From: Bacteroides congonensis
GTDB taxonomy: Bacteria > Bacteroidota > Bacteroidia > Bacteroidales > Bacteroidaceae
DNA length: 64,000 bases
Reading direction: 5' to 3'
Assembly (NCBI RefSeq): GCF_900130125.1
Contig: NZ_FQXY01000009.1
Coordinates: 1,146,325 to 1,210,324, forward strand
The notes below the pieces were generated by a model. It saw only the letters and a list, made by a program, of their open reading frames with translations. It had not been told where the DNA came from and ran no database searches. Each line of letters opens with the position of its first letter. Position 1 is the first letter of the stretch. Positions 27,181 through 37,540 of the stretch are shown in pieces. The position numbers and the translations under genes are program-made.

Positions 27181-30100
27181 ATGCTACAAATTTATGAATT
27201 TATAGTAAACCAAACAGCAAAGGGAAGAAGTTTTATACTTTTTTTCTGTTTGTTACTGATGCAGACATCCACCTTTGCGCAAAGCAGTGCCAAGATTACG
27301 ATTCAAAAGAAAAACATATCTATAATAGAGGCACTAAAAGAAGTAGAAAGACAATCCGACTACTCTGTCGGATTCAACGATTCCCAATTAAAAAACAAGC
27401 CGGTCTTAAATCTCGACCTACGAATTGCAACAATAGAGAACGCCCTTGCACAAATACTCAAAGGTAGCGGGTTCACTTATCAGTTCAAAGGGAAATATAT
27501 TATGATTATCCAGGACAACAAGCCAAAAGACATACCTGTCAGAAAAGTGACAGGAAAGGTTGTTGACGAAAGTAATGAACCTCTGATCGGAGTAAATATT
27601 AAGGTAGCAGGAAGCTCTGAAGGGGCTATCACCGATATGGACGGTAATTTCACAATTTCGGTTCCTCAAGGCGGTACATTAAGTTTTACTTATGTGGGAT
27701 ACACACCCCAAACCGTGAAAATCACAGATAAAAATGCTTATGAAGTGATATTGAAGAGTGACACAAAGCAATTGAGTGAAGTAGTGGTAACAGCACTTGG
27801 TATCAAACGCGAACAAAAGGCATTAAGTTACAATGTACAGCAAGTAAAATCGGACGAACTGACTCAAATCAAAGACGCTAACTTTGTCAACAGTATCAAT
27901 GGTAAAGTAGCGGGCGTAACAATCAATAGTAGTTCATCCGGTGTGGGTGGCGCCAGCAAGGTAGTGATGCGTGGTACAAAATCCATTGAGCAGAGCAGTA
28001 ATGCGCTGTATGTCATCGACGGCATACCGATGTTCAATTTCGGCGGAGGAGGTTCTACTGAATTCGGTTCTAAAGGCGCTACGGAAAGTATTGCCGACAT
28101 CAATCCTGAAGACATCGAAAGCATCTCCGTACTGACAGGTGCGGCAGCCGCTGCCCTCTATGGTAGCAATGCTGCTAATGGAGCTATTGTTGTCACTACT
28201 AAAAAGGGGAAAGTAGGAAAACTACAAGCAAGCGTATCCACCGGCATCGACTGGATGAATCCATTCGTAATGCCAAAGTTCCAGAATCGCTATGGAACAG
28301 GAAGCTATGGCAAAGCAAACGGTTCTACAACTCTCAGTTGGGGACCGAAACTGAACGACGCGAGCCGTAAAGGGTACGAACCCACTGATTTTTTCGAGAC
28401 GGGAGCAGTGTACTCCAACTCCATCAGCTTGTCCGCCGGTTCGGAAAAGAACCAAACTTTCTTTTCGGCAGCAGCGACCAACTCCGATGGAATGATTCCC
28501 AACAATAGGTATAACAGATATAATTTCACTTTCCGTAATACAACCAGTCTCCTTAATGACAAAATGAAGCTCGACGTTGGAGCCAGCTATATCATCCAGA
28601 ACGACCGCAATATGATTAACCAGGGAGTATATTCCAACCCCTTGGTATCAGCTTATATGTTCCCTCGAAGCGATGACTTCTCACTGGTGAAAGTCTTCGA
28701 ACGCTGGAGCGATGCACGCAAGATTAACCTACCTTATTGGCCGCAGGGTGAAGGTAATCTGCGTATGCAGAACCCCTACTGGATTGCCTACCGCAATCTG
28801 CATGAAAACAACAAGAAACGCTATATGTTATCTGCCGCACTGACATACGACGTACTTGACTGGCTAAGTTTATCCGGGCGTATCCGCATAGATAATTCAA
28901 ACAACACTTATGAGCAAAAACTTTATGCCGGTACTATCGCTACACTGACCGATGGTGGTACACAGGGACATTACACCATTGAGAAAACCGAAACGGCGCA
29001 AACATACGCAGACTTTCTGGCAAATGTCAACAAACGCATTGATGATTTCACCCTTGTAGTCAATCTTGGTACTAGTTTGAGCCGTAACACTAGTTATACA
29101 TTAGGTTACGGTGGTCCTATACAAGACAACGGAATTCCTAATTTATTCAATGTTTACGACCTCGACAACGTCAAGAAACGCGCCACACAGGTAGCTTGGG
29201 AAGAAATGACGCAGTCCATTTTCGCCAATGTGGAAATAGGTTGGAAGAGCATGCTCTATCTCACCTTGACAGGACGTAACGACTGGGCTTCTCAAATCCA
29301 CGGCACCACCGATCCTTCCTTCTTCTATCCATCGGTTGGTCTGTCGGCAGTAGTTACTGAAATGGTAAAATTACCCGAATGGGTAGATTACTTGAAAGTG
29401 CGTGGCTCATACAGCTCCGTGGGTTCTCCCTACCCCCGTTACCTGACTATACCGACTTTCCCATACGATGCTACCTTGCAACAGTGGAAAGAAAAATCCC
29501 TCTACCCTATCGGCACGCTCTATCCTGAACGCACCAACTCCTGGGAAGTGGGTGTAGACGCAACGCTGCTCCGCGACTTCAAGATTAGTGCTTCCTTCTA
29601 TTACGCCAACACTCACAACCAGACGTTCGACCCGGATATTTCGGTCTCCTCCGGTTATGACAAGTTGTATGTACAGACAGGTTCCGTACGCAACGTGGGC
29701 GTGGAAGGAATGCTAGGCTACGGGCATAACTGGAACGGTTTCAGATGGGACAGCAGTTTTACTTTCTCATCAAACAAGAACACGCTCACCGAACTGGTAA
29801 GAAACTATGTGCATCCCGAAACCGGAGAAATCATCAATAAAGACCGACTTCCACTGAAACCGTCTGACGGACGCGGATTGGCACAAGCAGAGTTTATCTT
29901 GAAAGAAGGTGGTTCGCTGGGCGACCTTTACACACGCTCCGATGTAGTGCGTGACGACAAGGGAAGAGTACAAATAGATGCCACCGGCAACGTCGCTAAA
30001 GTGGGTAACCTGAACGACATCAAACTGGGAAGCATATTCCCGAAAGCCAACCTGGCATGGAACAACTCCTTCTCCTACAAAGGCATCAACGTAGGATTCC

Positions 30101-30534
30101 TGGTTTCCGCCCGCATTGGTGGTATTGTATATTCAGCTACACAAGCCGCTATGGACGAGTATGGAGTTTCCGAAAGAACTGCCGTCGCCCGCGATGCCGG
30201 TGGAGTTCTTGTTAACGGACGCACCATGGTAGATGCGCAAAAATGGTTTGAGGTCATTGCCGGTTCCAGCGGCTTGCCCCAGTACTATACATATAGCGCA
30301 ACGAACGTCCGCCTTCAGGAAGCACGCATCGGTTATACCATTCCCCGCCGCTGGCTAGGCAATGTATGCGACATTAATGTGGCACTTGTAGGCCGCAATC
30401 TTTGGATGATTTACAATAAAGCACCGTTCGATCCTGAAAGCGTGGCCACTACCGGCAACTTCTACCAAGGTATCGACTACTTCATGATGCCCAGCAGCCG
30501 TAACATCGGGTTTAACATTAAGCTTAACTTCTAA
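27181..30534 (+). CDS. SusC/RagA-family TonB-dependent receptor with STN domain
   Basis: A 1117-residue outer membrane glycan importer: signal peptide (to about TFAQ, residue 34), STN signalling domain (about 38-110, KITIQKKNISIIEALKEVERQSDYSVGFND), carboxypeptidase-D regulatory-like domain (about 122-192), a TonB-type plug (SEVVVTALGIKREQKALSYNVQQV; YVIDGIPM; GAAAAALYGSNAANGAIVVTTKKG) and a beta-barrel ending in aromatic Phe (NIGFNIKLNF). The STN domain links it to the FecR/sigma pair upstream. It is followed 4 bases later by its SusD partner. Confidence 0.96.
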   Translation: MLQIYEFIVNQTAKGRSFILFFCLLLMQTSTFAQSSAKITIQKKNISIIEALKEVERQSDYSVGFNDSQLKNKPVLNLDLRIATIENALAQILKGSGFTYQFKGKYIMIIQDNKPKDIPVRKVTGKVVDESNEPLIGVNIKVAGSSEGAITDMDGNFTISVPQGGTLSFTYVGYTPQTVKITDKNAYEVILKSDTKQLSEVVVTALGIKREQKALSYNVQQVKSDELTQIKDANFVNSINGKVAGVTINSSSSGVGGASKVVMRGTKSIEQSSNALYVIDGIPMFNFGGGGSTEFGSKGATESIADINPEDIESISVLTGAAAAALYGSNAANGAIVVTTKKGKVGKLQASVSTGIDWMNPFVMPKFQNRYGTGSYGKANGSTTLSWGPKLNDASRKGYEPTDFFETGAVYSNSISLSAGSEKNQTFFSAAATNSDGMIPNNRYNRYNFTFRNTTSLLNDKMKLDVGASYIIQNDRNMINQGVYSNPLVSAYMFPRSDDFSLVKVFERWSDARKINLPYWPQGEGNLRMQNPYWIAYRNLHENNKKRYMLSAALTYDVLDWLSLSGRIRIDNSNNTYEQKLYAGTIATLTDGGTQGHYTIEKTETAQTYADFLANVNKRIDDFTLVVNLGTSLSRNTSYTLGYGGPIQDNGIPNLFNVYDLDNVKKRATQVAWEEMTQSIFANVEIGWKSMLYLTLTGRNDWASQIHGTTDPSFFYPSVGLSAVVTEMVKLPEWVDYLKVRGSYSSVGSPYPRYLTIPTFPYDATLQQWKEKSLYPIGTLYPERTNSWEVGVDATLLRDFKISASFYYANTHNQTFDPDISVSSGYDKLYVQTGSVRNVGVEGMLGYGHNWNGFRWDSSFTFSSNKNTLTELVRNYVHPETGEIINKDRLPLKPSDGRGLAQAEFILKEGGSLGDLYTRSDVVRDDKGRVQIDATGNVAKVGNLNDIKLGSIFPKANLAWNNSFSYKGINVGFLVSARIGGIVYSATQAAMDEYGVSERTAVARDAGGVLVNGRTMVDAQKWFEVIAGSSGLPQYYTYSATNVRLQEARIGYTIPRRWLGNVCDINVALVGRNLWMIYNKAPFDPESVATTGNFYQGIDYFMMPSSRNIGFNIKLNF

Positions 30535-30538
30535 AACG

Positions 30539-32140
30539 ATGAATAGCATGAAATACATAAAACAGTTCAATCTGACAGTGGTATCATTTGTCACGCTACT
30601 TATGGCAGGTAGCTGCATGGACAGTGATATCAACCGTAACCCTTTTGAGACCACTCAGGAAGAGATGGGACGAGACAATTATAATGTAGGTTCCAAGCTC
30701 AAAACTCTTGAAGGTCAAGTCATCCCCACACAGGAACATTTGTATCAGTTTATGGAAGCCATGTGCGGTGGTGCATACGGTGGATATTTCAGTGAAACAC
30801 GCACAGGATGGAGTGAGAAGTTCTCGACATACAATCCGAAATCGGATTGGTTGCAAGGCGCCTTTTCTACCGTCTTCACCAACACGTATCCCAGCTACCG
30901 TACGCTTATGAAGCTGAACGATGTTCCCGTTCCGCAAGCTATTGCAAAAGTGCTGCGCGTAGCTATCATGCACCGTACCACCGACATGTTCGGCCCCATC
31001 CCTTACAGCAAAATAGTAGTAGAGGGAGAAGCAGCCGCACTGAGTGCTGCCTACGACTCGCAGAAGGACGTCTACACACAAATGTTCAAAGAACTGGAAG
31101 AAGCCGACAAAGCATTCATGGAGAATAGCACACTCGACCCTTCCGCCCTGAAGAAGCTCGACGACGTATATTACGGAAATATAGAACAATGGCGCAAATA
31201 CCTTCATTCGCTACAACTACGCATGGCGATGCGTCTCTCTTATGTTCCGGAAATGAAAGATGAAGTCCGCCGGATTGCCGAAGCAGCAGTAGAGGCAGGT
31301 GTTATCACGGACAATGCCGACAACGCCCTGTTCCACGTGGCTGAGAACCGCTCCGCCCTCTGTTTCAACAGTTGGAATGACCACCGGATAGGTGCGGACA
31401 TCATATGTTACATGAACGGTTATCAAGATCCTCGTCGTGAGAAATACTTCACTTTGGGAAAAGGCAAAGACAAAGACGGCAAAGCCATAGAAGGTTACTA
31501 CGGCATGCGAATCGGTACTCAACCTACAGGCGTGTCCGACGATCAAATCATCAATGCCTACTCCAACCGCCGCATGAGCAACACCGATCCTTACACTTGG
31601 ATGACGGCTGCTGAAGTTGCATTCCTCCGTGCCGAAGGAGCACTAAGAGGATGGGCAATGGGTGGAGAACCCAAAGATTTATATGAACAAGGCATCGCCC
31701 TCTCGTTCACGCAGCACGGAGTATCGGGAGCCGAGACTTACGCAGCTAACACCGAACTTGTCCCCACAGCCTACACAGACCCGTTAGGCTTATACAACAC
31801 CAGCGCTCCGTCTACCATCACCATTGCGTGGAATACAGACACAGAGGCCGATCATTTTGAGGAGAACCTGGAACGTATCATCACGCAAAAGTGGATTGCC
31901 ATCTTCCCGCTAGGCATTGAAGCATGGAGCGAGCACCGCCGCACGGGATATCCCAAAATGTTGCCTATTGATCGGAACAAAAGCGATTTCTCCGAACTGA
32001 CCGACATCGGAATACGCCGTCTGCAATATCCTGCCAGTGAATATAGCCTCAACGGAGGACACGTGGAAGAAGCCGCACAAATGCTGGGAGGAGATAAAAT
32101 AAACATCCGTCTTTGGTGGGATTGCAAAACGAACAACTAA
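30539..32140 (+). CDS. SusD/RagB-family glycan-binding lipoprotein
   Basis: A 533-residue surface lipoprotein with lipobox MAGSC (Cys about residue 27) and TPR-like helices (AKVLRVAIMHRTTDMFGPIPYSKI; ARKYLHSLQLRMAMRLSYV-like segment; WMTAAEVAFLRAEGALRGW), of the SusD-like_2 (PF12771-type) branch. It caps the SusC barrel and binds the glycan. The first ATG is at 30539; ATG 30548 (MKYIKQF) gives a more standard signal peptide. Confidence 0.93.
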   Translation: MNSMKYIKQFNLTVVSFVTLLMAGSCMDSDINRNPFETTQEEMGRDNYNVGSKLKTLEGQVIPTQEHLYQFMEAMCGGAYGGYFSETRTGWSEKFSTYNPKSDWLQGAFSTVFTNTYPSYRTLMKLNDVPVPQAIAKVLRVAIMHRTTDMFGPIPYSKIVVEGEAAALSAAYDSQKDVYTQMFKELEEADKAFMENSTLDPSALKKLDDVYYGNIEQWRKYLHSLQLRMAMRLSYVPEMKDEVRRIAEAAVEAGVITDNADNALFHVAENRSALCFNSWNDHRIGADIICYMNGYQDPRREKYFTLGKGKDKDGKAIEGYYGMRIGTQPTGVSDDQIINAYSNRRMSNTDPYTWMTAAEVAFLRAEGALRGWAMGGEPKDLYEQGIALSFTQHGVSGAETYAANTELVPTAYTDPLGLYNTSAPSTITIAWNTDTEADHFEENLERIITQKWIAIFPLGIEAWSEHRRTGYPKMLPIDRNKSDFSELTDIGIRRLQYPASEYSLNGGHVEEAAQMLGGDKINIRLWWDCKTNN

Positions 32141-32170
32141 TAAAAGTAAAAACCTGAAAAACAAAAAGAT

Positions 32171-33127
32171 ATGAAACACCGATATTTGAAATCCAATTTG
32201 ATAGCTTGTCTCCTGACAGCCACAATAACCGGAGGATGCCTGTTTACGTCTTGCGAAGACTGGACAGACCCGGAAGAGGTGGACTACACCATTCAGGATC
32301 CAAGTGAGCAAAATCCCGAACTTTGGGCACGCTATATAGAATCACTTCGCGTCTACAAACTCGAACGTCCGCACTATATCACCTACGCCAGTTTCAACAA
32401 CGGCATCGAGCCTTCAAAGAACGAAGGTGATTATATCCGTTCATTGCCCGATTCGCTGGACTTTGTCACGTTGGCAAATTCAGAGAACATCACCGCTGCC
32501 GACCGTGAGGATATTCCCGAACTGCAAGAGAAAAGTACTCGTGTGCTCTACCACGTAGATTACGCCAAGAAAATGACGGAACTCCCTGACGAAGCTGCCT
32601 TGGGCGCATGGCTGGACAAAGCGGTAGCTACCGTTGCAGAGTTGAACATGGACGGTTTCGCCTTCAGCGGAATCCCCCTTTACGGCGGCACGGATATCGA
32701 ACAGGCTGCACGCAAGGCATCTGCAAGGCTGATTGTCTCCAAACTATCCGCCACTGGGAAAGCGCTCGTTTTTGAAGGAGATCCCAGTTTTGTGGATGCT
32801 GCCGATATGGAAAAACTGGATTACGTAGTACTCAATACCGCCGACATAGAGAGAGCCGTAGCATTGAAACTGCTCGTAGCAAACACGTTGGAGATGCATA
32901 CAACGCTATCAAAGACGCAACTGATACTCGCCACCAAGATGAACGGCAAACTAGCGGACGAAGACGGAAAATGGCATAATGCCGTGCTCGAAATACCCAA
33001 TCGTGTGGTTGGCTTGGGTCCTTTGGGAGGAATGGCAATATACTCCATAGGTGAGGATTATTATCAACCTGAAAGGAATTATCATACTTGCCGGACGGCT
33101 ATACAGATGATGAATCCGTCAATGTAA
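32171..33127 (+). CDS. GH18-fold lipoprotein lacking the catalytic motif
   Basis: A 318-residue protein with a lipoprotein signal (Cys23 or Cys28, GGCLFTSCEDW) and a GH18-like TIM barrel: strands HYITYASFNNGIE and SLDFVTLAN, and where GH18 enzymes have DxxDxDxE this one has D161-G-F-A-F-S-G-I168 (MDGFAFSGIPLYG). The catalytic Glu and both Asp residues are gone, so hydrolysis is not expected. It more likely binds GlcNAc-containing glycan at the cell surface beside SusC/SusD. It lies 30 bases after the SusD gene. Confidence 0.78.
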   Translation: MKHRYLKSNLIACLLTATITGGCLFTSCEDWTDPEEVDYTIQDPSEQNPELWARYIESLRVYKLERPHYITYASFNNGIEPSKNEGDYIRSLPDSLDFVTLANSENITAADREDIPELQEKSTRVLYHVDYAKKMTELPDEAALGAWLDKAVATVAELNMDGFAFSGIPLYGGTDIEQAARKASARLIVSKLSATGKALVFEGDPSFVDAADMEKLDYVVLNTADIERAVALKLLVANTLEMHTTLSKTQLILATKMNGKLADEDGKWHNAVLEIPNRVVGLGPLGGMAIYSIGEDYYQPERNYHTCRTAIQMMNPSM

Positions 33128-33193
33128 GACGAAAACAAGAGGATGATCATTAAATATTAGTTTGCCAAGAACCGAAACTAATGATAAAAAGCA

Positions 33194-34849
33194 ATGTATA
33201 AATACTATAAAATCAATCTTATGAATAACCCATTCAAATACTTCGCCCTCTCCATGTTATTGGCAGCAATGACAGGATGCACGGCAGACGATATCGTACA
33301 AGTTGGAGGCACACTGCCCGATGAAACACCCATGAACAGCATAGGGGGAATCTTACGTAGTGAAAGAACTTTGTCGAATCTAATAGACATTGATTTGTAC
33401 GAAGAAGACGAAGAAAGTACCGAATACATCAACTATACGTTGACTAAACCCTCTACAAGCGCTGTCACCTTGAAAGCGATTGCTAACGAAGCGCTGGCAA
33501 ACGCTTACAACGAGAAATACAATCTCGAAACGAAGACATTCCCTACCGCTAACGTGAGTTTCGCAAACGGTGGCACACTCAACATAGCCGCCGGAAAGCA
33601 AACATCCACTCCTATTAAAGCGTCAATCTCTACCGGAGGATTAGAGGTAGGAACACTTTATATATTGGCACTCACCATAGAAAAAACTGCTGCAAACGTA
33701 GAAGCGCAGGCAGAAAGACAAGCGCTATATTATAGAATATACATTGAGAAGAAAGCGACAACTATCGAACCTAATCCGGGAGTGCCGGAGGACATACCGG
33801 AGTTATTGCCCAACCTGACTTCTGTATTCTATGTGAATACGGAAACCTACCAACCATACATTGCCAATGGATTCGGTATCACTGCTCAGCCCCCAAGACC
33901 TCAACCCAGAAAGATGTACAGCTTAGGGAATATTATAAATCTGAAAAGAGCAACGATAAACTACGATGTAGCCAGCCGGCGTATTACGTTTGAATTAGGT
34001 GCTGATTTAGCTTATGTATTGGAACATAGCAATAAATATCTCCGTCCGATCCAAGTACACAATCGTAAAATATGCATTTGCATTGAGAATGGCGGTCAAG
34101 GTATAGGATTCTGTAACATGAATACTACCCAAATAACCGATTTCGTCCGCCAAGTGAAAGCTGTAGTAGAACGCTACGACCTTGACGGCATAAACCTATG
34201 GGACGAAGATAGCAAATACGGCAAAGCCGGAATGCCGGAGTTGAACACCACGTCATACCCCATGCTGATCAAGAAGTTGAGAGAAGCCCTACCCGACAAG
34301 CTACTGACGCTGGTAGACAAAGGAGATGCAACGGAATATTTCTACGATGTTGATAAATGCGGCGATATCGAAGTAGGCAAGTATATAGACTACGCATGGC
34401 ACGGATATGTTTCCCCAAAGGAAATTCTGCAAGTCATCAACCCCAACCCCGAAGGCAGCGCCCAGACTTATAGCAAATATACACGTAAACCCATTGCCGG
34501 GCTGAACGAAGAAAACTACGGAAGTGTAAATGTTCCTTGCTATAGTGACCATGATGGAGAAATTAGAAATCCTTCATCTGATATTATAGCCAAATGGAAA
34601 ACTGCGGGAAATAAAAAGAGTAATATTCTGGTTTACGGAAGTGACCTGATCGGTCAAGAATATGGTGGTTATGAAAATGCGACCACAAGTATGATAACTT
34701 TAAATATTCCGTACTTTATGGACGATGGTTATACCTGGGATTATGAGACCGACACCCCCAAGCGCGGAGACACTCGCTACACACTAGGCAGACTGTATGG
34801 GATGGCAAGTGCGGGCCCCGACAGGAACCCTTTTAGAAAAGATTGGTAA
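33194..34849 (+). CDS. DUF1735 plus GH18-like lipoprotein, probably non-catalytic
   Basis: A 551-residue lipoprotein (lipobox MTGC, Cys29; a start at 33221, MNNPFKYF, is also possible) with a DUF1735 beta-sandwich (about 45-185; pattern NEALANAYNEKYN, FANGGTLNIAAGKQTS) and a GH18-like barrel (about 205-551). The active-site segment reads D331-G-I-N-L-W-D-E338. The Glu is kept, but the middle Asp is Asn and the Asp that positions the substrate N-acetyl group is Trp336. Catalysis by the usual substrate-assisted mechanism is therefore unlikely. A surface glycan-binding role fits DUF1735 proteins of other PULs. Confidence 0.8.
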   Translation: MYKYYKINLMNNPFKYFALSMLLAAMTGCTADDIVQVGGTLPDETPMNSIGGILRSERTLSNLIDIDLYEEDEESTEYINYTLTKPSTSAVTLKAIANEALANAYNEKYNLETKTFPTANVSFANGGTLNIAAGKQTSTPIKASISTGGLEVGTLYILALTIEKTAANVEAQAERQALYYRIYIEKKATTIEPNPGVPEDIPELLPNLTSVFYVNTETYQPYIANGFGITAQPPRPQPRKMYSLGNIINLKRATINYDVASRRITFELGADLAYVLEHSNKYLRPIQVHNRKICICIENGGQGIGFCNMNTTQITDFVRQVKAVVERYDLDGINLWDEDSKYGKAGMPELNTTSYPMLIKKLREALPDKLLTLVDKGDATEYFYDVDKCGDIEVGKYIDYAWHGYVSPKEILQVINPNPEGSAQTYSKYTRKPIAGLNEENYGSVNVPCYSDHDGEIRNPSSDIIAKWKTAGNKKSNILVYGSDLIGQEYGGYENATTSMITLNIPYFMDDGYTWDYETDTPKRGDTRYTLGRLYGMASAGPDRNPFRKDW

Positions 34850-34957
34850 ATACAAAGAAATATTCATTTTATATTTACAAAAAACAGTTTAAGAAAGGAG
34901 GTATATAGAAACTGTATTCTTTTTCAAAAACAATTATCAATTTAAAAATTTAATTTT

Positions 34958-35890
34958 ATGAAAACATCATTTTTAGTTATTTTAATGGCGTTGTTTATTG
35001 CAAGTTGCAGCAACAACGAAGATCTAGTGACAGAATCTCAGAATACTGAGACAGCCGGTACCCGTGCCGTAAGTGCCAAAACTCCAAAGTTGACTACGTA
35101 TATTGAGACGAACGATATCAACCCGTTGAATATGGGTAACTATTACTTCACCGGTACAGACCCGAAAGATTACGTAGTGGATCATGTGATACTATTCGCA
35201 TCGAACATTCGTGGCACCGTTTCAACGGTACAGTTGTATCACAATCCGAATCAGAGTTATATTCTGAATAACAGAAATACATTGGTGAAACCTTTGCAAG
35301 ACAAAGGCATTAAAGTATTGCTCGGTTTATTAGGTGACCATACAGGTGTTGGTTTCGCTAATCTGACTAGTGCGCAAGTGACTTCATTTGCAGATCAAGT
35401 GGCAGATTGTGTCTATGATAACGAACTTGATGGCGTAGACTTTGATGATGAATACGCTGAATATGGGAAAATATCAGGCACTCCGTCACCAAGCGGCACT
35501 AACTTCAGCTTATTAATTACAACCTTACGCGCAAATCCGAAGATGTCCGGTAAGTTAATTACTGCTTTCCATTATGGTTATGCCCAAAGTTTCAATCAAG
35601 CTGCCAAGAATGCCATAGATTATATGTGGCCCGACTTCGGTACCGATTGGATCGCTCCTTCCGGATTCCCGGACAGCAAGTGGGCAAGTATGTCCATACA
35701 ATACACAGGCGGCTTTCCTAGTGCTGGACAGATTCAAGAAGCAGCAGACTACTATGACGGCTATGGCGCTATCATGATGTTTAATGTACGCAATTATGAC
35801 GCTTCCGGAACAATGAACAACTTTGCTTCACGAGTATGGAATGGTAAAACAGTAAGCTATATCAATGCTCCTTATCCAAAGAACTACTAG
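34958..35890 (+). CDS. GH18 endo-beta-N-acetylglucosaminidase (EndoF/EndoH-like)
   Basis: A 310-residue lipoprotein (lipobox IASC, Cys17) forming a single GH18 barrel. The full motif is present: D158-G-V-D-F-D-D-E165 (LDGVDFDDEYAEYG), with Glu165 as the acid/base. A short, single-domain barrel of this type resembles EndoF/EndoH-like enzymes that cut the chitobiose core of N-glycans between the two GlcNAc residues; mucin or chitin-type substrates cannot be excluded. It would release the glycan taken up by the SusC/SusD pair. It is the only GH18 protein in this locus with an intact active site. Confidence 0.88.
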   Translation: MKTSFLVILMALFIASCSNNEDLVTESQNTETAGTRAVSAKTPKLTTYIETNDINPLNMGNYYFTGTDPKDYVVDHVILFASNIRGTVSTVQLYHNPNQSYILNNRNTLVKPLQDKGIKVLLGLLGDHTGVGFANLTSAQVTSFADQVADCVYDNELDGVDFDDEYAEYGKISGTPSPSGTNFSLLITTLRANPKMSGKLITAFHYGYAQSFNQAAKNAIDYMWPDFGTDWIAPSGFPDSKWASMSIQYTGGFPSAGQIQEAADYYDGYGAIMMFNVRNYDASGTMNNFASRVWNGKTVSYINAPYPKNY

Positions 35891-36211
35891 CAAAGTAATG
35901 CGACCTATTTTGATATATTTTTCGCAAGATATTACATAGCTAATCTTGCATTAAATAAGACAAACTAAAAAGAAAAAACCGGGAGTATCTGCCCGAAAGT
36001 ACACTACTATGAAGTTATGCTTCCGCAAGTGGTACTCCCGGTTTCTTTTAATTCAAAACCAAAGCCACCGACTATGAACAATGTTAATCTTCATAACTAT
36101 CCTATCGGCAACAACCGACGGAAGGATGCTAACGAAAACAGAAAACCCAACGAATAAATTCGTAACGACATATATTTATCAATCCCATAAAAAAACAAAA
36201 ATTCAAATGCC
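35891..36211. other. gene-free stretch with a 12-bp inverted repeat
   Basis: A perfect 12-bp inverted repeat (AAACCGGGAGTA 35976-35987 with 36033-36044) with a 45-base loop follows the GH18 gene; the right arm is followed by CTTTTAATTC. It may cut down transcription into the last PUL gene. A 27-codon frame at 36074-36157 (MNNVNLHNYPIGNNRRK...) was seen but has no support as a gene. Confidence 0.5.
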
Positions 36212-37483
36212 ATGAAAACAACAAAAATCTTCCGAGGCATCCTATCAATCGCCTCACTTACAAGTCTCTCCACAGCCATGCTACTATCAATAGCCGCCTG
36301 TGACAACAAGGACTACAGCAACGCCTCTCCCTTCGACAGCGTCGTCTACCTTGATGTCGCCCAACAAAAGGATGTAGCAAACTTTACTTTCAACCGCCTC
36401 ATCGAAACCGGTCAGCAAACAATCGCCGCCCAGCTCTCACAGCCGACGGGAAGCGACGTTAACGTCAGCATCAAAGTAGACCCTACCTTGGTGAACACCT
36501 ATAACGCTCGACTAGAAACAGATTACACTCTGCTCGATTCCAAATATTACACTCTCTCCACCGAGCAAGCCGTCATTCCGCAAGGCAAGACCATCTCGGC
36601 ACCTGTCACCGTCGACTTCAAAGATCTCACCGAACTCACTATTGATGCTGGTTACCTGCTGCCCGTCACCATCAGTCAGGCGACAGGAGGAATCGGTATC
36701 CTCGACGGTTCGAAAACTATCTGCTACATCATCCGACGTTCCAGTGCTATCACCACTGCCGTCAGTCTGAAAGATAACTACTTCGAAGTGCCCGGATTTG
36801 ACAAAAACAGCCCCACTGCCGAGATTGTGAACGGTCTGAAACAACTCACCTTCGAAGCTATCATTCGTGTGAACGACTTCAACTACGGTGCTGAAACGAA
36901 AAATATCTGTACCATCATGGGTATCGAACAATACTGTCTCTTCCGCCTCGGTGACGCCGGATTTCCCTTGCAGCAGCTGCAATTCGCCGCTGAGGAAAAT
37001 AAAATACCCAACGCCAACAACAGCAAACTACTGCTCCCCAACGAATGGTATCACGTAGCAGTAGTTTACGACACTGAAGCGCGCACCGCCTCCATTTACC
37101 TCGATGGACGTGAACAAAGCCGCGCTGAAGACTACGGAACTGGCAAAGCCATCAACCTCGGTATGCAAGAACGCGGCAAACAGTTCATGTTCAAAATAGG
37201 TCACTCCTACGGCGAACCCGATGACATGAGCCGACAACTCGATGGTGAAATCTGCGAAGTACGTATCTGGAACATAGCTCGCACACAACAGGAAATCTAC
37301 AAGAATATGTACAACATTGAAGATCCTGAACATGTCACAGGTCTCTGCGCCTACTGGAAGTTTAATGAAGGTGAAGGCGACATAGCAAAAGATTACTCCG
37401 GTCACGGAAACGATGCGAAAGCCTACAACAAAGCAGTATTATGGCCTGCAGGCATCGAAGTGACACAGAAAAATAAAGAATAA
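36212..37483 (+). CDS. DUF1735 and LamG domain surface lipoprotein
   Basis: A 423-residue protein with a lipoprotein signal (IAAC, Cys30), a DUF1735 domain (about 35-175; TYNARLETDYTLLDSKYYTLSTEQAVIPQG) and a LamG/concanavalin-like lectin domain (about 195-410; WYHVAVVYDTEARTASIYLDGRE, LDGEICEVRIWNIARTQQEI, AYWKFNEGEGDIAKDYSGHGNDA). It is probably a cell-surface glycan-binding protein that helps deliver substrate to the GH18 enzyme and SusCD. It is the last gene of the PUL and is followed by a hairpin. Confidence 0.88.
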   Translation: MKTTKIFRGILSIASLTSLSTAMLLSIAACDNKDYSNASPFDSVVYLDVAQQKDVANFTFNRLIETGQQTIAAQLSQPTGSDVNVSIKVDPTLVNTYNARLETDYTLLDSKYYTLSTEQAVIPQGKTISAPVTVDFKDLTELTIDAGYLLPVTISQATGGIGILDGSKTICYIIRRSSAITTAVSLKDNYFEVPGFDKNSPTAEIVNGLKQLTFEAIIRVNDFNYGAETKNICTIMGIEQYCLFRLGDAGFPLQQLQFAAEENKIPNANNSKLLLPNEWYHVAVVYDTEARTASIYLDGREQSRAEDYGTGKAINLGMQERGKQFMFKIGHSYGEPDDMSRQLDGEICEVRIWNIARTQQEIYKNMYNIEDPEHVTGLCAYWKFNEGEGDIAKDYSGHGNDAKAYNKAVLWPAGIEVTQKNKE

Positions 37484-37498
37484 CCGAGTATGGAAATT

Positions 37499-37540
37499 TT
37501 GGACACTGCCTTATCACAGAACAGTGTCCAATCTTCCCCA
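37499..37540 (+). terminator. PUL end hairpin
   Basis: TTGGACACTG (37499-37508) pairs perfectly with 37522-37531; 13-base loop; the tail is pyrimidine-rich (TCTTCCCC) rather than a pure T run. Probable terminator of the PUL. Confidence 0.55.

Noticed and set aside
34895..34901. Perfect Shine-Dalgarno-like AAGGAGG
   Set aside because: The nearest start codon is more than 50 bases away; no small frame follows.
36074..36157. 27-codon frame between the GH18 and LamG genes
   Set aside because: No ribosome site, no recognisable pattern, and composition like the surrounding leader.
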